Origin: Bermanella sp044597725
GTDB taxonomy: Bacteria; Pseudomonadota; Gammaproteobacteria; Pseudomonadales; Oceanobacteraceae
Direction of reading: 5' to 3'
Assembly (NCBI RefSeq): GCF_044597725.1
Contig: NZ_CP139003.1
Coordinates: 1,984,001 to 2,048,000, forward strand
DNA: 64,000 bases
Positions 49,512 through 58,583 of the stretch are shown here, piece by piece (the first letter of the stretch is position 1; each line of letters opens with the position of its first letter). The position numbers and the translations under genes were made by a program. The notes beneath the pieces are model-generated. The model had not been told where the DNA came from. It saw only the letters and a program-made list of their open reading frames with translations, and ran no database searches.

Positions 49512-50087
49512 TTAGCGATTAAATAGCTGGTGAATATCGACGTCTTTTTTCTCGTGATCTTCAAATTCAAGCAGATCGGCTGCTTTGAAGTTAAAGCGCT
49601 TCGCAATAATCACATCTGGGAATTCTTCAATGCGAACATTGTTATTATTAACCGCTTCGTTATAAAACTCACGGCGGTCGGCAATGCTGTTTTCTAACGC
49701 ACTAATGCGTTGTTGTAACTGCTGGAATGATTGGTTGCTTTGTAATTCAGGGTAGCTTTCTGCAAGAGCGAATAGCTGACCCAGTCCCGAGCGCAGCTGA
49801 GTTTCTGCTTTGCCCAGTTCAGAGGCGCTTTCATGTTGCTGTGCTTGGTTAACTTGTGAGCGTGCTTCGATTACTTGACGCAATGTGTCTTGCTCGTACT
49901 TCATATATTGCTGGCAGGTAGATACCAGTTTTGGTATTTCGTCATTGCGTTGTTTCAGTAACACATCAATATTGGCCCAAGCCTTGGTCACAGCATGTTT
50001 GAGATTGACCAAGCCGTTATATATGCCAATGAAATAAATGACGATAACAACGACGATGGCTAAGACAATGATTTGCTCGGTAGACAT
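49512..50087 (-). CDS. lemA: LemA family protein
   Basis: The 191 residues from the ATG at 50087 (AGGGG upstream; the longer frame to 50144 has no such site) contain an N-terminal membrane helix (about 5-24) and a long cytoplasmic or periplasmic helical bundle: NLKHAVTKAWANIDVLLKQR and YPELQSNQSFQQLQ, the LemA signature. LemA proteins are membrane-anchored and poorly understood. It forms an operon with the GIDE-like gene. Confidence 0.9.
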   Translation of the reverse strand: MSTEQIIVLAIVVVIVIYFIGIYNGLVNLKHAVTKAWANIDVLLKQRNDEIPKLVSTCQQYMKYEQDTLRQVIEARSQVNQAQQHESASELGKAETQLRSGLGQLFALAESYPELQSNQSFQQLQQRISALENSIADRREFYNEAVNNNNVRIEEFPDVIIAKRFNFKAADLLEFEDHEKKDVDIHQLFNR

Positions 50088-50168
50088 GAAATTACCCCTA
50101 TGTATAGAAGGTCTAAGGCTACCTTCAATGGCACAAAAAGCCAAGTATCTTAGGGGCTTAAGTGTCTA

Positions 50169-51386
50169 TTAGCCCAAATCTTTAGATAGCTCATCAGCCT
50201 CTATTAGGCTTTGTTTGTAGATGTCCGTAAGCGTGTCGATATCAATTCCGTGCTTTGCCAATAGCGCAGTATCGATATTGTCTAAACGGCCTTGCTGCAA
50301 GAAAATGGTAGTAGAGAGGGCAAGCCCCAAAACCCCTTGTTTGTTTAAAATGGCGCGCTCCATTTCTTCGGGGATATTAAGGCTTTTTAATATTTCCAGA
50401 GCGGGGCGATCAAGAAAGGCATCCAACAGCGAGAATAGCCCCACGGTGTAATAATCTTGCGAGGGAAATTGGCCTAGGCGAGCGCCAATGTGCTCGCAAA
50501 TAAGTGCCCGCTCTAGACTTGCTTGTCTCAAAGCATGGGGTTTGTCATCTAATGTACCCATTGCAACCAAACTCGCCCAGCGCCGGATATGGTTAATGCC
50601 AAGCATGGCAATGGCCTGATGCAACGAGGTGCAGGTGGTTACCCGTGCAAACGCCGCTGAGTTTACAAGTTTTAGAAGCTTGTAGCTCATTTGCGGGTCT
50701 TGGCTAAGGGTTTGGGTCATGCTGGGTACGGTGATATCGGGGTCTTGTATGTCTCTAAGTAATTTTAACAATACCGCTTTATTCTCAGGGATAGCTCGGC
50801 CTTCAACAATTTGCGGTCGGCTTAGGAAGTAACCCTGAAACATATGAAACCCCAAGTTTTTGCAAAATTGGTACATTTCGTGGGTTTCAACCTTTTCCGC
50901 CAGAAGGGATAAATTTCTCGGAATAAACGCCTTAGCAAAGCGTTCTATCTGGGTTTTATTTAGGCTTAGTACATCAATTTTAACAATGTCCACCAAGTGT
51001 AAAAGCGGGGCACTGTTATGGTTTAGAATGAAATCGTCTAGGGCCAGTTTGGCACCTTCTCGCTTTGCGACTTTTAAGGCTTTTATCAACTCATCATCCA
51101 CTTCAATGTTTTCCAAAATTTCGATCACGAAGTGTTTGGGATCAAAGGGTGGGCGTTCCATTATGAGGTTACGAGTAAAGTTAATGTAGGCGGGATGTTC
51201 ACCACAAATAGATTCAAGCCCAGCTTCGCCAAATGCATTCATGATGACTTGGCTTGTTGCTTTGTCGCCACAACTGAATTCGGCGTGTAAATCATCGCTT
51301 TGTTGCCGAAAAAGCAGCTCATAGGCGCAAACCTCTAAGGCTTGGTTGTATATGGGCTGGCGTGCCAATAGTACATTATCGGACAT
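50169..51386 (-). CDS. EAL-HDOD signalling protein (YuxH-like)
   Basis: The 405 residues have an N-terminal degenerate EAL domain (about 1-200; ARQPIYN, VIEILENIEVD, LALDDF) and a C-terminal HDOD domain (about 205-395). The EAL metal and catalytic residues are largely replaced, so c-di-GMP hydrolysis is unlikely; such proteins act as signalling scaffolds. The gene faces away from cheV, with which it may share regulation. Confidence 0.87.
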   Translation of the reverse strand: MSDNVLLARQPIYNQALEVCAYELLFRQQSDDLHAEFSCGDKATSQVIMNAFGEAGLESICGEHPAYINFTRNLIMERPPFDPKHFVIEILENIEVDDELIKALKVAKREGAKLALDDFILNHNSAPLLHLVDIVKIDVLSLNKTQIERFAKAFIPRNLSLLAEKVETHEMYQFCKNLGFHMFQGYFLSRPQIVEGRAIPENKAVLLKLLRDIQDPDITVPSMTQTLSQDPQMSYKLLKLVNSAAFARVTTCTSLHQAIAMLGINHIRRWASLVAMGTLDDKPHALRQASLERALICEHIGARLGQFPSQDYYTVGLFSLLDAFLDRPALEILKSLNIPEEMERAILNKQGVLGLALSTTIFLQQGRLDNIDTALLAKHGIDIDTLTDIYKQSLIEADELSKDLG

Positions 51387-51513
51387 ATGGCTTGCTATAC
51401 CTCTCTACGTCCATGGGGTTGTTTCATTACGTTATAAGCTTAGTTGAATGTGGGCATTCTGAAAGCTTAGTCTACACTTAAATGAAGTTGGTGCTTTTTT
51501 ATTGAGGAAGCCT

Positions 51514-52449
51514 ATGTCTGGCATACTGAGCAACGTCGATTCGCGTACAAAATTGGTGGGTCAAAACCGCTTAGAGCTGTTGCTGTTTTACTTTAAAGGG
51601 CGCTCTCAGTGGTTTGCTATTAACGTGTTTAAGATCCAAGAAGTGCTTAGGATGGTGCCGTTAACTCATATTCCCGACTCGCACCCTGTGGTTAAAGGCG
51701 TAGCCCACTTGCGCGGGCGTACGGTTCCTGTGGTTGATTTACGTCAGGCCATAGGTATGGGGCCATCGGAAATTGATGACGATACCACCATTATTGTTAC
51801 CGAATACAATAGTACGGTGCAGGCATTTTTGGTGGCAGGTGTTGAACGCATTGTTAACATGAACTGGGAAGAAATTATGCCGCCACCTAAAGGGGCAGGG
51901 CGAACCCATTACTTAACCGCGATTACCAAAGTAGACGATAAAATTGTTGAGATCATTGATGTCGAGAAAGTATTGGCAGAAATTGTCCCTTACAATACGG
52001 CGGTAACCGAGGGGGTGGTCGACCTGGATGTAATGCATCGAGTGGCTGAGTCTGGGCTTAAGGTATTAGCGGTGGACGATTCGGCCGTTGCTCGTGGTCA
52101 AATTCGCGATACCTTAGGTGGTATGGGGCTACAGGTAATAGAAGCCAGTGATGGCCGTGAGGGTTTAAATATATTAAAACGTATGGCCGCAGATGAGCCC
52201 ATTAATAGCCAGCTTTTAATGCTCATTACCGATGCCGAAATGCCAACTATGGATGGCTATAAGCTAACAACCGAAGTGCGAGCGGACCCTAAGTTAAATG
52301 ATTTATATGTTGTGTTGCATACGTCGTTAAGTGGTAACTTCAATGAGGCCATGGTGAAGAAAGTAGGGTGCAACGCATTCTTATCTAAATTTAAACCGGA
52401 TGGTTTAGCAAAAGAAGTGGAAGTACGTGCTAAGCAATTGTTTGGCTAG
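51514..52449 (+). CDS. cheV: Chemotaxis coupling protein CheV
   Basis: CheV links chemoreceptors to the kinase CheA and can be phosphorylated. The 311 residues have a CheW-like domain (about 20-160; VPLTHIPDSHPVVKGV, LRGRTVPVVDL) and a receiver domain (about 180-305) with the phospho-Asp in LITDAEMPTMDG (about 239). The ATG at 51514 follows GAGGAAG directly; the TTG at 51502 is upstream of that site and is not used. Confidence 0.92.
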   Translation: MSGILSNVDSRTKLVGQNRLELLLFYFKGRSQWFAINVFKIQEVLRMVPLTHIPDSHPVVKGVAHLRGRTVPVVDLRQAIGMGPSEIDDDTTIIVTEYNSTVQAFLVAGVERIVNMNWEEIMPPPKGAGRTHYLTAITKVDDKIVEIIDVEKVLAEIVPYNTAVTEGVVDLDVMHRVAESGLKVLAVDDSAVARGQIRDTLGGMGLQVIEASDGREGLNILKRMAADEPINSQLLMLITDAEMPTMDGYKLTTEVRADPKLNDLYVVLHTSLSGNFNEAMVKKVGCNAFLSKFKPDGLAKEVEVRAKQLFG

Positions 52450-52523
52450 CCACGCTAATGTCTAATACTGATACCCTGCTGATTTAATCTTGGTTACAAT
52501 GGCCTTTTGCGAAAGGCTTTATC

Positions 52524-53345
52524 ATGTACGTTAGTGAGCTATTTCATTATCCTATCAAATCCCTAGCCGGGCACTCCCTTAGTAGAATGGCCATTGATGA
52601 ATTGGGCCCTGAGCATGATCGTCGTTTTATGTTGGTGGACGATGGGGGCAAATTTGTCACTCAGCGTACTCACCCTATTATGGCCCATATCCATGTTGAG
52701 TTTACCGACGATTTTCTGGTTTTGAGTCATCTTACAAGTGATAAACGCATCTCTGTACCGTTCGCTGATAATGATCTGAATAACCAAGTGAGTCATGATC
52801 GTTTTGATGTGAACATATGGGGCGATACGGTCAACGCAAAACCCGTCTCGCCACAACTCGATAACTGGTTAAGTGAGTTACTTGGTAAATCGGTACGCTT
52901 AGTCACGTTAAGTAGTATGACCAGTCGGCTTATCGATGAAGGCTTCAACCCAAATAATAAACACGTTTCATTTGCTGATGGTTTTCCGTTTTTAATTACA
53001 ACCCAAGCCTCGTTAGATTTTATTAATCAGCAGTTACCGTTTAAAGTTGGAATGGAACGGTTTAGGCCTAATATTGTTATCAGTGGTGATTTTCCCGCGT
53101 TTGACGAAGACCGTTGGCAGTCTATCGAAATAAACGGAATTCAATTTGATATAGTTAAACCCTGTTCCCGTTGTGTTATTCCCAGCATCAACCCCGATTC
53201 TCTTGAAAAGCAACGAGAAGTGACTCAGGTATTAAAGCAATTTAGAAAAACCGACATGGGTCTTATTTTCGGGCAAAATGCCATTCATAGTGGAGCGGGA
53301 GTTATAGAGAAAGGCACAGATATTAAGGTGACGTATTGCCAATAG
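52524..53345 (+). CDS. MOSC-domain protein (YcbX/mARC-like, no ferredoxin domain)
   Basis: The 273 residues have a MOSC_N barrel (about 1-115; LFHYPIKSLAGHS) and a MOSC domain (about 120-270) with the Cys that binds molybdenum cofactor in PCSRCVIP. E. coli YcbX is longer because of a C-terminal 2Fe-2S domain, missing here, so a separate electron donor would be needed. Such proteins reduce N-hydroxylated compounds. It lies between cheV and a CheZ-like gene with no clear functional link. Confidence 0.85.
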   Translation: MYVSELFHYPIKSLAGHSLSRMAIDELGPEHDRRFMLVDDGGKFVTQRTHPIMAHIHVEFTDDFLVLSHLTSDKRISVPFADNDLNNQVSHDRFDVNIWGDTVNAKPVSPQLDNWLSELLGKSVRLVTLSSMTSRLIDEGFNPNNKHVSFADGFPFLITTQASLDFINQQLPFKVGMERFRPNIVISGDFPAFDEDRWQSIEINGIQFDIVKPCSRCVIPSINPDSLEKQREVTQVLKQFRKTDMGLIFGQNAIHSGAGVIEKGTDIKVTYCQ

Positions 53346-53355
53346 TTTTTGCCCG

Positions 53356-53955
53356 CTAAAACAGTTCTACCTCATCTCCTTTGTCGTTGTTATCGTCATC
53401 TTCTTTATCAAAGTGATGACGATAAATTTGTAATGCTTCACTAATGCCTTCTCCCCTAAGAATGTGCTCAAACATGATGCGTTCTGCTTCCATGGTATAC
53501 GAGCTTTTAATGTGCTCTTGCAAAGCTTGCCATTTTTCTGGAGATTCACGATTTTGCGTGTCTATAATAAGTCCGCCCAATCTATCGAGGCTATTGCAAA
53601 CATGATCAAGTCGCTGACTGATACGGTCATAAAATTGAAAAGCCACAATCGATTCTTCGGTATCTTGCTCTAGTTGGCTGGTGGCTTGTTGTATAGTTTG
53701 TTTATAAGTCTCTGGGTCTGAGTTATCTTCAGTGGCTTGTTTTATTGCCTTTATGTATCGGCTCATTCGGGAAAATGTTTGCGCCAGTGTCGATATGCTT
53801 TTTTCGCCGTCTTTCATGGACGACTCTACCTGTGCCACAGCAAGTGCCAGCATGGTGATGGTCTCTTGAGCTTGGCACCAATTAAAGTCGGGGTTGTGGG
53901 TAGTCGATCCATGCTGGGTGATGTAATACTGCTTGTCAGGTTTGCTGTCAGTCAC
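53356..53955 (-). CDS. Helical protein, possibly CheZ-like (function unknown)
   Basis: The 199 residues are predominantly helical (QATSQLEQDTEESIVAFQFY), with FQFYDRISQRLDHVCNSLDRLG near residues 98-119 and a short acidic tail ending GDEVELF. The FQ(F/D)..(R)I...L pattern and a detached C-terminal peptide remind one of CheZ, whose tail binds CheY. The start is GTG at 53955. Resemblance is weak; cheV lies nearby. It may be another helical coupling protein. Confidence 0.5.
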   Translation of the reverse strand: MTDSKPDKQYYITQHGSTTHNPDFNWCQAQETITMLALAVAQVESSMKDGEKSISTLAQTFSRMSRYIKAIKQATEDNSDPETYKQTIQQATSQLEQDTEESIVAFQFYDRISQRLDHVCNSLDRLGGLIIDTQNRESPEKWQALQEHIKSSYTMEAERIMFEHILRGEGISEALQIYRHHFDKEDDDNNDKGDEVELF

Positions 53956-53991
53956 GATATCAATACCTTGAAGTCTATTCTTTTAGCATAG

Positions 53992-55959
53992 CTATCCTTG
54001 CCCGTTTTGCTGACTTTCTAGCAGACTGATTTGTAACTCTGGCTGGCTTTCTCCCCACGAGGCTAATGTGTCGTAGTCGAGAATGGGTTCTTGCCGGCCA
54101 AGGCGATAGCTGTATATAACACTATAGGTTAAAACCCGTTTTACATACTCTTGGGTTTCAGAATAGGGGATACGCTCTATCCATAAATCGATTGGGCCTT
54201 GGTTCCGTTTAAGCCATCTATTTACGTTGCCTGGCCCAGCATTATAAGCAGCCGTTGCCAATACCCGGTTGCCATCAAAACGCGTTAAAAGTTGCCGTAA
54301 GTAGCCAGTGCCCAGTTGGATGTTGTAATCAGGGTTGAGCAGCTTATGGCTAGAATATTGAAGCCTTAGATGGCGGCTTACGCCTCTGGCCGTCGCGGGC
54401 ATGAGCTGCATAAGGCCCGTTGCGCCCACTGGGCTGCGCGCATCGTACATAAAGGCGCTTTCCTGACGCGCAATGCCATAGGCCCAGTGTTTGTTAATTT
54501 GGTGGGTGCTGGAGGCTTCTCGAAATTGTTCAAGATGGGCAAGCGGGAAGCGTAGTTGCAAGTCGTGCCAGTTTTGCAGTTGGGCCAAGGTCATAATTGC
54601 TCGGTCAGACCAGTTTAAGCGACCTGCTAAAAGCGCAAGGGCGTGTCGGCCGTTATCGCTTAGTTCGCTAAACGCATGCTGCCATTCTCTGCGGGCTTGC
54701 GGTATGCGCCTGAGCTCCAGTAGAGCCGTTGCACGTTTAACACTGGGTAATAAACGGGTGCGTTGTAAATCGGCCGCCGACGATTCAACCGAGCGATGAT
54801 TCATGCTGGCTTTAATGCCCAGTGTTTGGCTGGCCATAAATCCATAAAAATCACGGTGCTTAGCGGCCGCCTCAAAATGGGGAAGGCTGCTGGTAATTTG
54901 AGCGCCCATCATTTGCAAAGTGCGGCCTTGCCAATACTGCCACCGGCTATCTTGTTGAATAGCGCTAGAAGCAAGCTTAAAAACATGATGATAAATGGGC
55001 CAGTTGCCTTGCTTAATGGCACCGCTGAGAAAGTGTTCTTCCAGCTCGGGGGAAAGAGCGTCAAGTCGTTTGGCCATCTCATACCAGTAAAATACATCGC
55101 CACGGCTGTGCTTGGCGGCTTGCTCTATGGTAAGCAATGTAAGCTGGCGTAAATTCTCGTTGCTTAGATTGGCCAATAACGGGTGGTGCGCAGGCAGGCT
55201 GTTATCGGTGCGGCTTATCATGCGTTGAGCCAGCAGAAACCGAGCGTGTGGCGGCAGTAGATGAGCGTCAGTTGATAGCGCGATTTGCCGTGGTTTGTAC
55301 CACAGTTTCCTAAATTGCTTACTTTGTGATTTTAACTGTGAAGGTAACTTTTTTTGCAAGTAACGCGCTAAGCTACTTTGCCCACTGGCTTGTGCATTTA
55401 AAAAACGCTGCCAAATTAGGTCTTGGCTTAAATAGCCTTTGCTTTCCCATAGAGCAAATACCGGGTCGCACGCCTTAGGTAGTGAGATACCTAGCAGCCA
55501 GAGTCTTTGCCCTTCATTGATCGCGGCGAACTGTTTTTGTGTTTGATGTAAAGCATTTACATGATGGCATTGTAGCGATAGTAGACCGGAGCCTTGGTAG
55601 TGTTCTGGGTAATATTCTAAGAATGTTGTCCATTTTTCGCGTTTGGCCAGATAATAAAGCCATTGTGCACGCAAGGTATCGGTAAACGGGGCAGACGGAT
55701 AAGCGGCAAAAAAGGAGTCTAACTCAAATTTGGGGTTTTGATTAAAGCGTGTTCGTAAGCGTTTGGCTTCAAGGTAGGGTTTAAGTGGATGGTCGAGTTG
55801 ACCAATCATTTGGTCAAACTGGTTATATCGCTTGCTCTCTAGGGCCGTTTCGGCTTCTAAAAATGATACGTGGGCGTTTTCATTCATATATGACGGTACG
55901 CCATACGCCCCATGGCCGACAACTAAAACGAGCGCAATAATACCAATCCGTATTCCCAT
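53992..55959 (-). CDS. slt: Soluble lytic murein transglycosylase Slt
   Basis: The 655 residues have a signal peptide, a long superhelical doughnut region (about 30-480) and a C-terminal SLT domain with the catalytic Glu near residue 500 (IARQESAF), then GLMQLMPATA, LNPDYNIQLGTGYL and AAYNAGPGNVNRW. It cleaves peptidoglycan to anhydro products in the periplasm. GGGGAG precedes the ATG. It is next to and divergent from uup, as in Pseudomonas. Confidence 0.95.
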   Translation of the reverse strand: MGIRIGIIALVLVVGHGAYGVPSYMNENAHVSFLEAETALESKRYNQFDQMIGQLDHPLKPYLEAKRLRTRFNQNPKFELDSFFAAYPSAPFTDTLRAQWLYYLAKREKWTTFLEYYPEHYQGSGLLSLQCHHVNALHQTQKQFAAINEGQRLWLLGISLPKACDPVFALWESKGYLSQDLIWQRFLNAQASGQSSLARYLQKKLPSQLKSQSKQFRKLWYKPRQIALSTDAHLLPPHARFLLAQRMISRTDNSLPAHHPLLANLSNENLRQLTLLTIEQAAKHSRGDVFYWYEMAKRLDALSPELEEHFLSGAIKQGNWPIYHHVFKLASSAIQQDSRWQYWQGRTLQMMGAQITSSLPHFEAAAKHRDFYGFMASQTLGIKASMNHRSVESSAADLQRTRLLPSVKRATALLELRRIPQARREWQHAFSELSDNGRHALALLAGRLNWSDRAIMTLAQLQNWHDLQLRFPLAHLEQFREASSTHQINKHWAYGIARQESAFMYDARSPVGATGLMQLMPATARGVSRHLRLQYSSHKLLNPDYNIQLGTGYLRQLLTRFDGNRVLATAAYNAGPGNVNRWLKRNQGPIDLWIERIPYSETQEYVKRVLTYSVIYSYRLGRQEPILDYDTLASWGESQPELQISLLESQQNGQG

Positions 55960-56163
55960 AAACTCCCCCTGATTCCTTAATTCAGCATAGCCGAATTAGT
56001 TTCGATAGTAAGGACATTTTGTTTCATTTTATGAACCTGTTCGGGTTCTTATTACCCGTGAATTGGGAAATAAGGGTTTTTATTGGATAAAGACACTAGA
56101 GCTACTGAATTTGTTTGGTTTAAGCCGTACAATGCGGCCGGATTTAATAAAGAGTTTTTATGT

Positions 56164-58098
56164 ATGCCAGTAGTCATATTAGAAGAAGTCAGCCTGCATT
56201 ACGGCGAGCAAGTGCTGTTAAACAAAGTCAACCTGACGATAAACGAGCGTGATCGTCTATGTTTGGTTGGGCGTAACGGTGCTGGCAAATCAACCTTAAT
56301 GAGCTTGATTTTGGGCCATAGAATGCCGGATAGCGGTGTTGTGCGGCTGGAGGATGGCACTGTACTGGCTGAATTGCCACAAACCTTGCCTGCCGCAGAT
56401 GAGCGCAACGTGCTTGATGTGGTATTAAGTGGTCAGGCGGAAATGGGGCAGTTGCTGCATGACTATAACGAATTGAGCATGATTGCCGCCACATCTAAAG
56501 ATCTTGACCGCTTAGCCCAGCTACAAACGCAAATAGAGGCTCAAGACGGCTGGATGCTGCAACAAAAGGCTGACTCCATCATACAGAAATTAAACCTGCC
56601 CCGAGATGCCACAATGGCCGAGTTGTCAGGTGGTTGGCGTCGCCGGGTGATGTTAGGGCGTGCATTGTTAAGCGAGCCTGATTTACTGTTATTAGACGAG
56701 CCTACCAACCATTTGGATATACCCGCTATCGAATGGTTAGAAGGGCAGCTGGCCGATTTTAATGGCGCAGTTTTATTCGTAACCCACGACCGCTCGTTTA
56801 TGGAAAATGTAGCGAAACAAGTGCTTGATTTAGACCGTGGCAGTATTTATCGATACGACGGCAGCGATTTTGAAGGATTACAAAGCTGGCGTGAAAAACG
56901 CTTAGAAGATGAAGAAAAAGAAAACGCTTTATTCGATAAGCGATTAGCCGAAGAAGAAAAATGGATCCGCCAAGGCATTAAAGCCAGACGCACACGTAAT
57001 GAAGGTCGAGTGCGTGCCTTAAAAGCCATGCGCAATGAACGTCAAGCGCGTATCGAGAAGCAAGGTGTTAGTGATTTCGCTATGGATGCCGCGGACAAGT
57101 CGGGCAAGATTGTATTTGAAATGCATAACGTTAACTATGGGGTTGAACATAAGCGCTTAGTTAACGATTTTTCTACGATTATTCAGCGCGGCGATCGCAT
57201 TGGTTTATTAGGTATTAATGGTTGCGGAAAAAGTACATTGTTGCGACTTATGCTGGATCAATTAAAACCAGATTCAGGCGAAATTAAGCAGGGTACAAAA
57301 CTTGAAGTTGCGTATTTTGATCAGCTACGTGCAGAATTGGATTTAGAAAAAAACATCGTCGATAACTTAGCGGAAGGCCGAGAGTTTATTGATATCGGTG
57401 GCCAGCAAAAACATGTATTAAGTTACTTGGGTGACTTCTTGTTTAGCCCTCAACGAGCAAGAACGCCAGTAAAAGCGCTTTCAGGTGGTGAAACCAGCCG
57501 AGTCATGTTGGCAAAACTATTCAGTAAGCCTTCAAATTTATTGGTATTAGATGAGCCCACCAACGACCTTGATGTGGAAACACTAGAGTTGTTGGAAAGC
57601 AGACTAATCGATTACCCAGGCACTGTGTTAGTGGTAAGCCACGACCGAGCGTTTTTGGATAATGTGGTGGGTTCTTTATTCGTATTTGATGGTGATGGCG
57701 AAATCAGTGAACACGTTGGTGGTTACCAAGATTGGTACGCCCGCGGTAATCGATTAAAAGAAGAGCTGGCCATTGAAGAAAAGAAACAGCGTATTGCCGA
57801 CAAAGCAGCGCAAGCCGAAGCAAAAGCCAAGCCGAAACCGGTTGAAGCTGCTCCAGCTGCAAAAGTTAAACTAAGTTATAAACTGCAATTAGAACTTGAT
57901 AAATTGCCTGCGGAGATTGAAGCACTGGAATCGAAAGTGGCAACGTTAAGTGAAGAAACCAGCGCGCCCGGTTTTTATAACGAATCTACTGAGTATGTCA
58001 CCAAAAAACTGGCCGAATTAGAAGAACTGCAAGAGGTGCTAGCCTCAACAGAAGAGCGCTGGTTAGAGCTGGAAGCAATGAAAGAAGGGGATGCTTAA
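56164..58098 (+). CDS. uup: ABC-F ATPase Uup
   Basis: Uup is an ABC-F protein tied to ribosome function and to suppression of transposon precise excision. From the ATG at 56164 it has 644 residues: first ATPase (VGRNGAGKST, about 36; LSGGWRR), a linker with KARRTRNEGRVRALKAMR, second ATPase (GINGCGKST; LSGGETSR) and a C-terminal coiled-coil DNA-binding domain (KLSYKLQLELDKLP). A longer frame from a TTG at 56083 adds residues unlike any Uup and is not favoured. It overlaps the next gene by one base. Confidence 0.93.
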   Translation: MPVVILEEVSLHYGEQVLLNKVNLTINERDRLCLVGRNGAGKSTLMSLILGHRMPDSGVVRLEDGTVLAELPQTLPAADERNVLDVVLSGQAEMGQLLHDYNELSMIAATSKDLDRLAQLQTQIEAQDGWMLQQKADSIIQKLNLPRDATMAELSGGWRRRVMLGRALLSEPDLLLLDEPTNHLDIPAIEWLEGQLADFNGAVLFVTHDRSFMENVAKQVLDLDRGSIYRYDGSDFEGLQSWREKRLEDEEKENALFDKRLAEEEKWIRQGIKARRTRNEGRVRALKAMRNERQARIEKQGVSDFAMDAADKSGKIVFEMHNVNYGVEHKRLVNDFSTIIQRGDRIGLLGINGCGKSTLLRLMLDQLKPDSGEIKQGTKLEVAYFDQLRAELDLEKNIVDNLAEGREFIDIGGQQKHVLSYLGDFLFSPQRARTPVKALSGGETSRVMLAKLFSKPSNLLVLDEPTNDLDVETLELLESRLIDYPGTVLVVSHDRAFLDNVVGSLFVFDGDGEISEHVGGYQDWYARGNRLKEELAIEEKKQRIADKAAQAEAKAKPKPVEAAPAAKVKLSYKLQLELDKLPAEIEALESKVATLSEETSAPGFYNESTEYVTKKLAELEELQEVLASTEERWLELEAMKEGDA

Positions 58099-58583
58099 TG
58101 GGAATATGGATTGTCATAGCCATTGCTTTACTGGTTATTGTGGGCAGCGTGTCATGGCTTCGACCCAGCGTGAAAGAGAAAAAGCAAGGTGAGTGGCGAC
58201 ATCAAGCCCTGATGGCCGGTTTAAAGGTAAGTCTTCAGGGGTTGCCCGCCGAGCCTAAAGAGAGCGGTATTCGGGATGACATTAAAGGCGCGAGTTATAT
58301 TTTATATAACCCAGCGCCGCAAAAAACCGACACCAAAAAATGGGCGGTTGTTAAGCAAGATGGCTGGATGAAAGAAGACTTGCCGGAAGGTTGGAGCTGG
58401 TATAAAACTCAGCAAACATTTGATGTTGCGAGCTTGAATAATATTCTAAAGGAATTACCCGAATCCACTCTTGCAGTAGAAAGAACACCGCAGTTTAGTC
58501 GCATAGTTTGGTTGGAAAATGGACAGGAATTTGACCCTGCCCACTTAAAAAGCTTGCTGCAGAACGTGCAGGCTATTTCTTAG
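58098..58583 (+). CDS. Small membrane-anchored protein of unknown function
   Basis: The 161 residues have an N-terminal membrane helix (about 3-20) then a basic segment and a globular C-terminal part with many Trp and Lys (KWAVVKQDGWMKEDLPEGW). I recognise no family. The TAATG overlap with uup indicates coupled translation, so a link to Uup is possible. Its stop overlaps the end of the convergent gene by 11 bases. Confidence 0.65.
   Translation: MGIWIVIAIALLVIVGSVSWLRPSVKEKKQGEWRHQALMAGLKVSLQGLPAEPKESGIRDDIKGASYILYNPAPQKTDTKKWAVVKQDGWMKEDLPEGWSWYKTQQTFDVASLNNILKELPESTLAVERTPQFSRIVWLENGQEFDPAHLKSLLQNVQAIS

Noticed and set aside
51502..51513. TTG at 51502 as the cheV start
   Set aside because: It lies upstream of the GAGGAAG site that serves the ATG at 51514.
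56083..56163. TTG start at 56083 for uup
   Set aside because: It adds 27 residues absent from Uup proteins; the ATG at 56164 begins directly at the ATPase domain.
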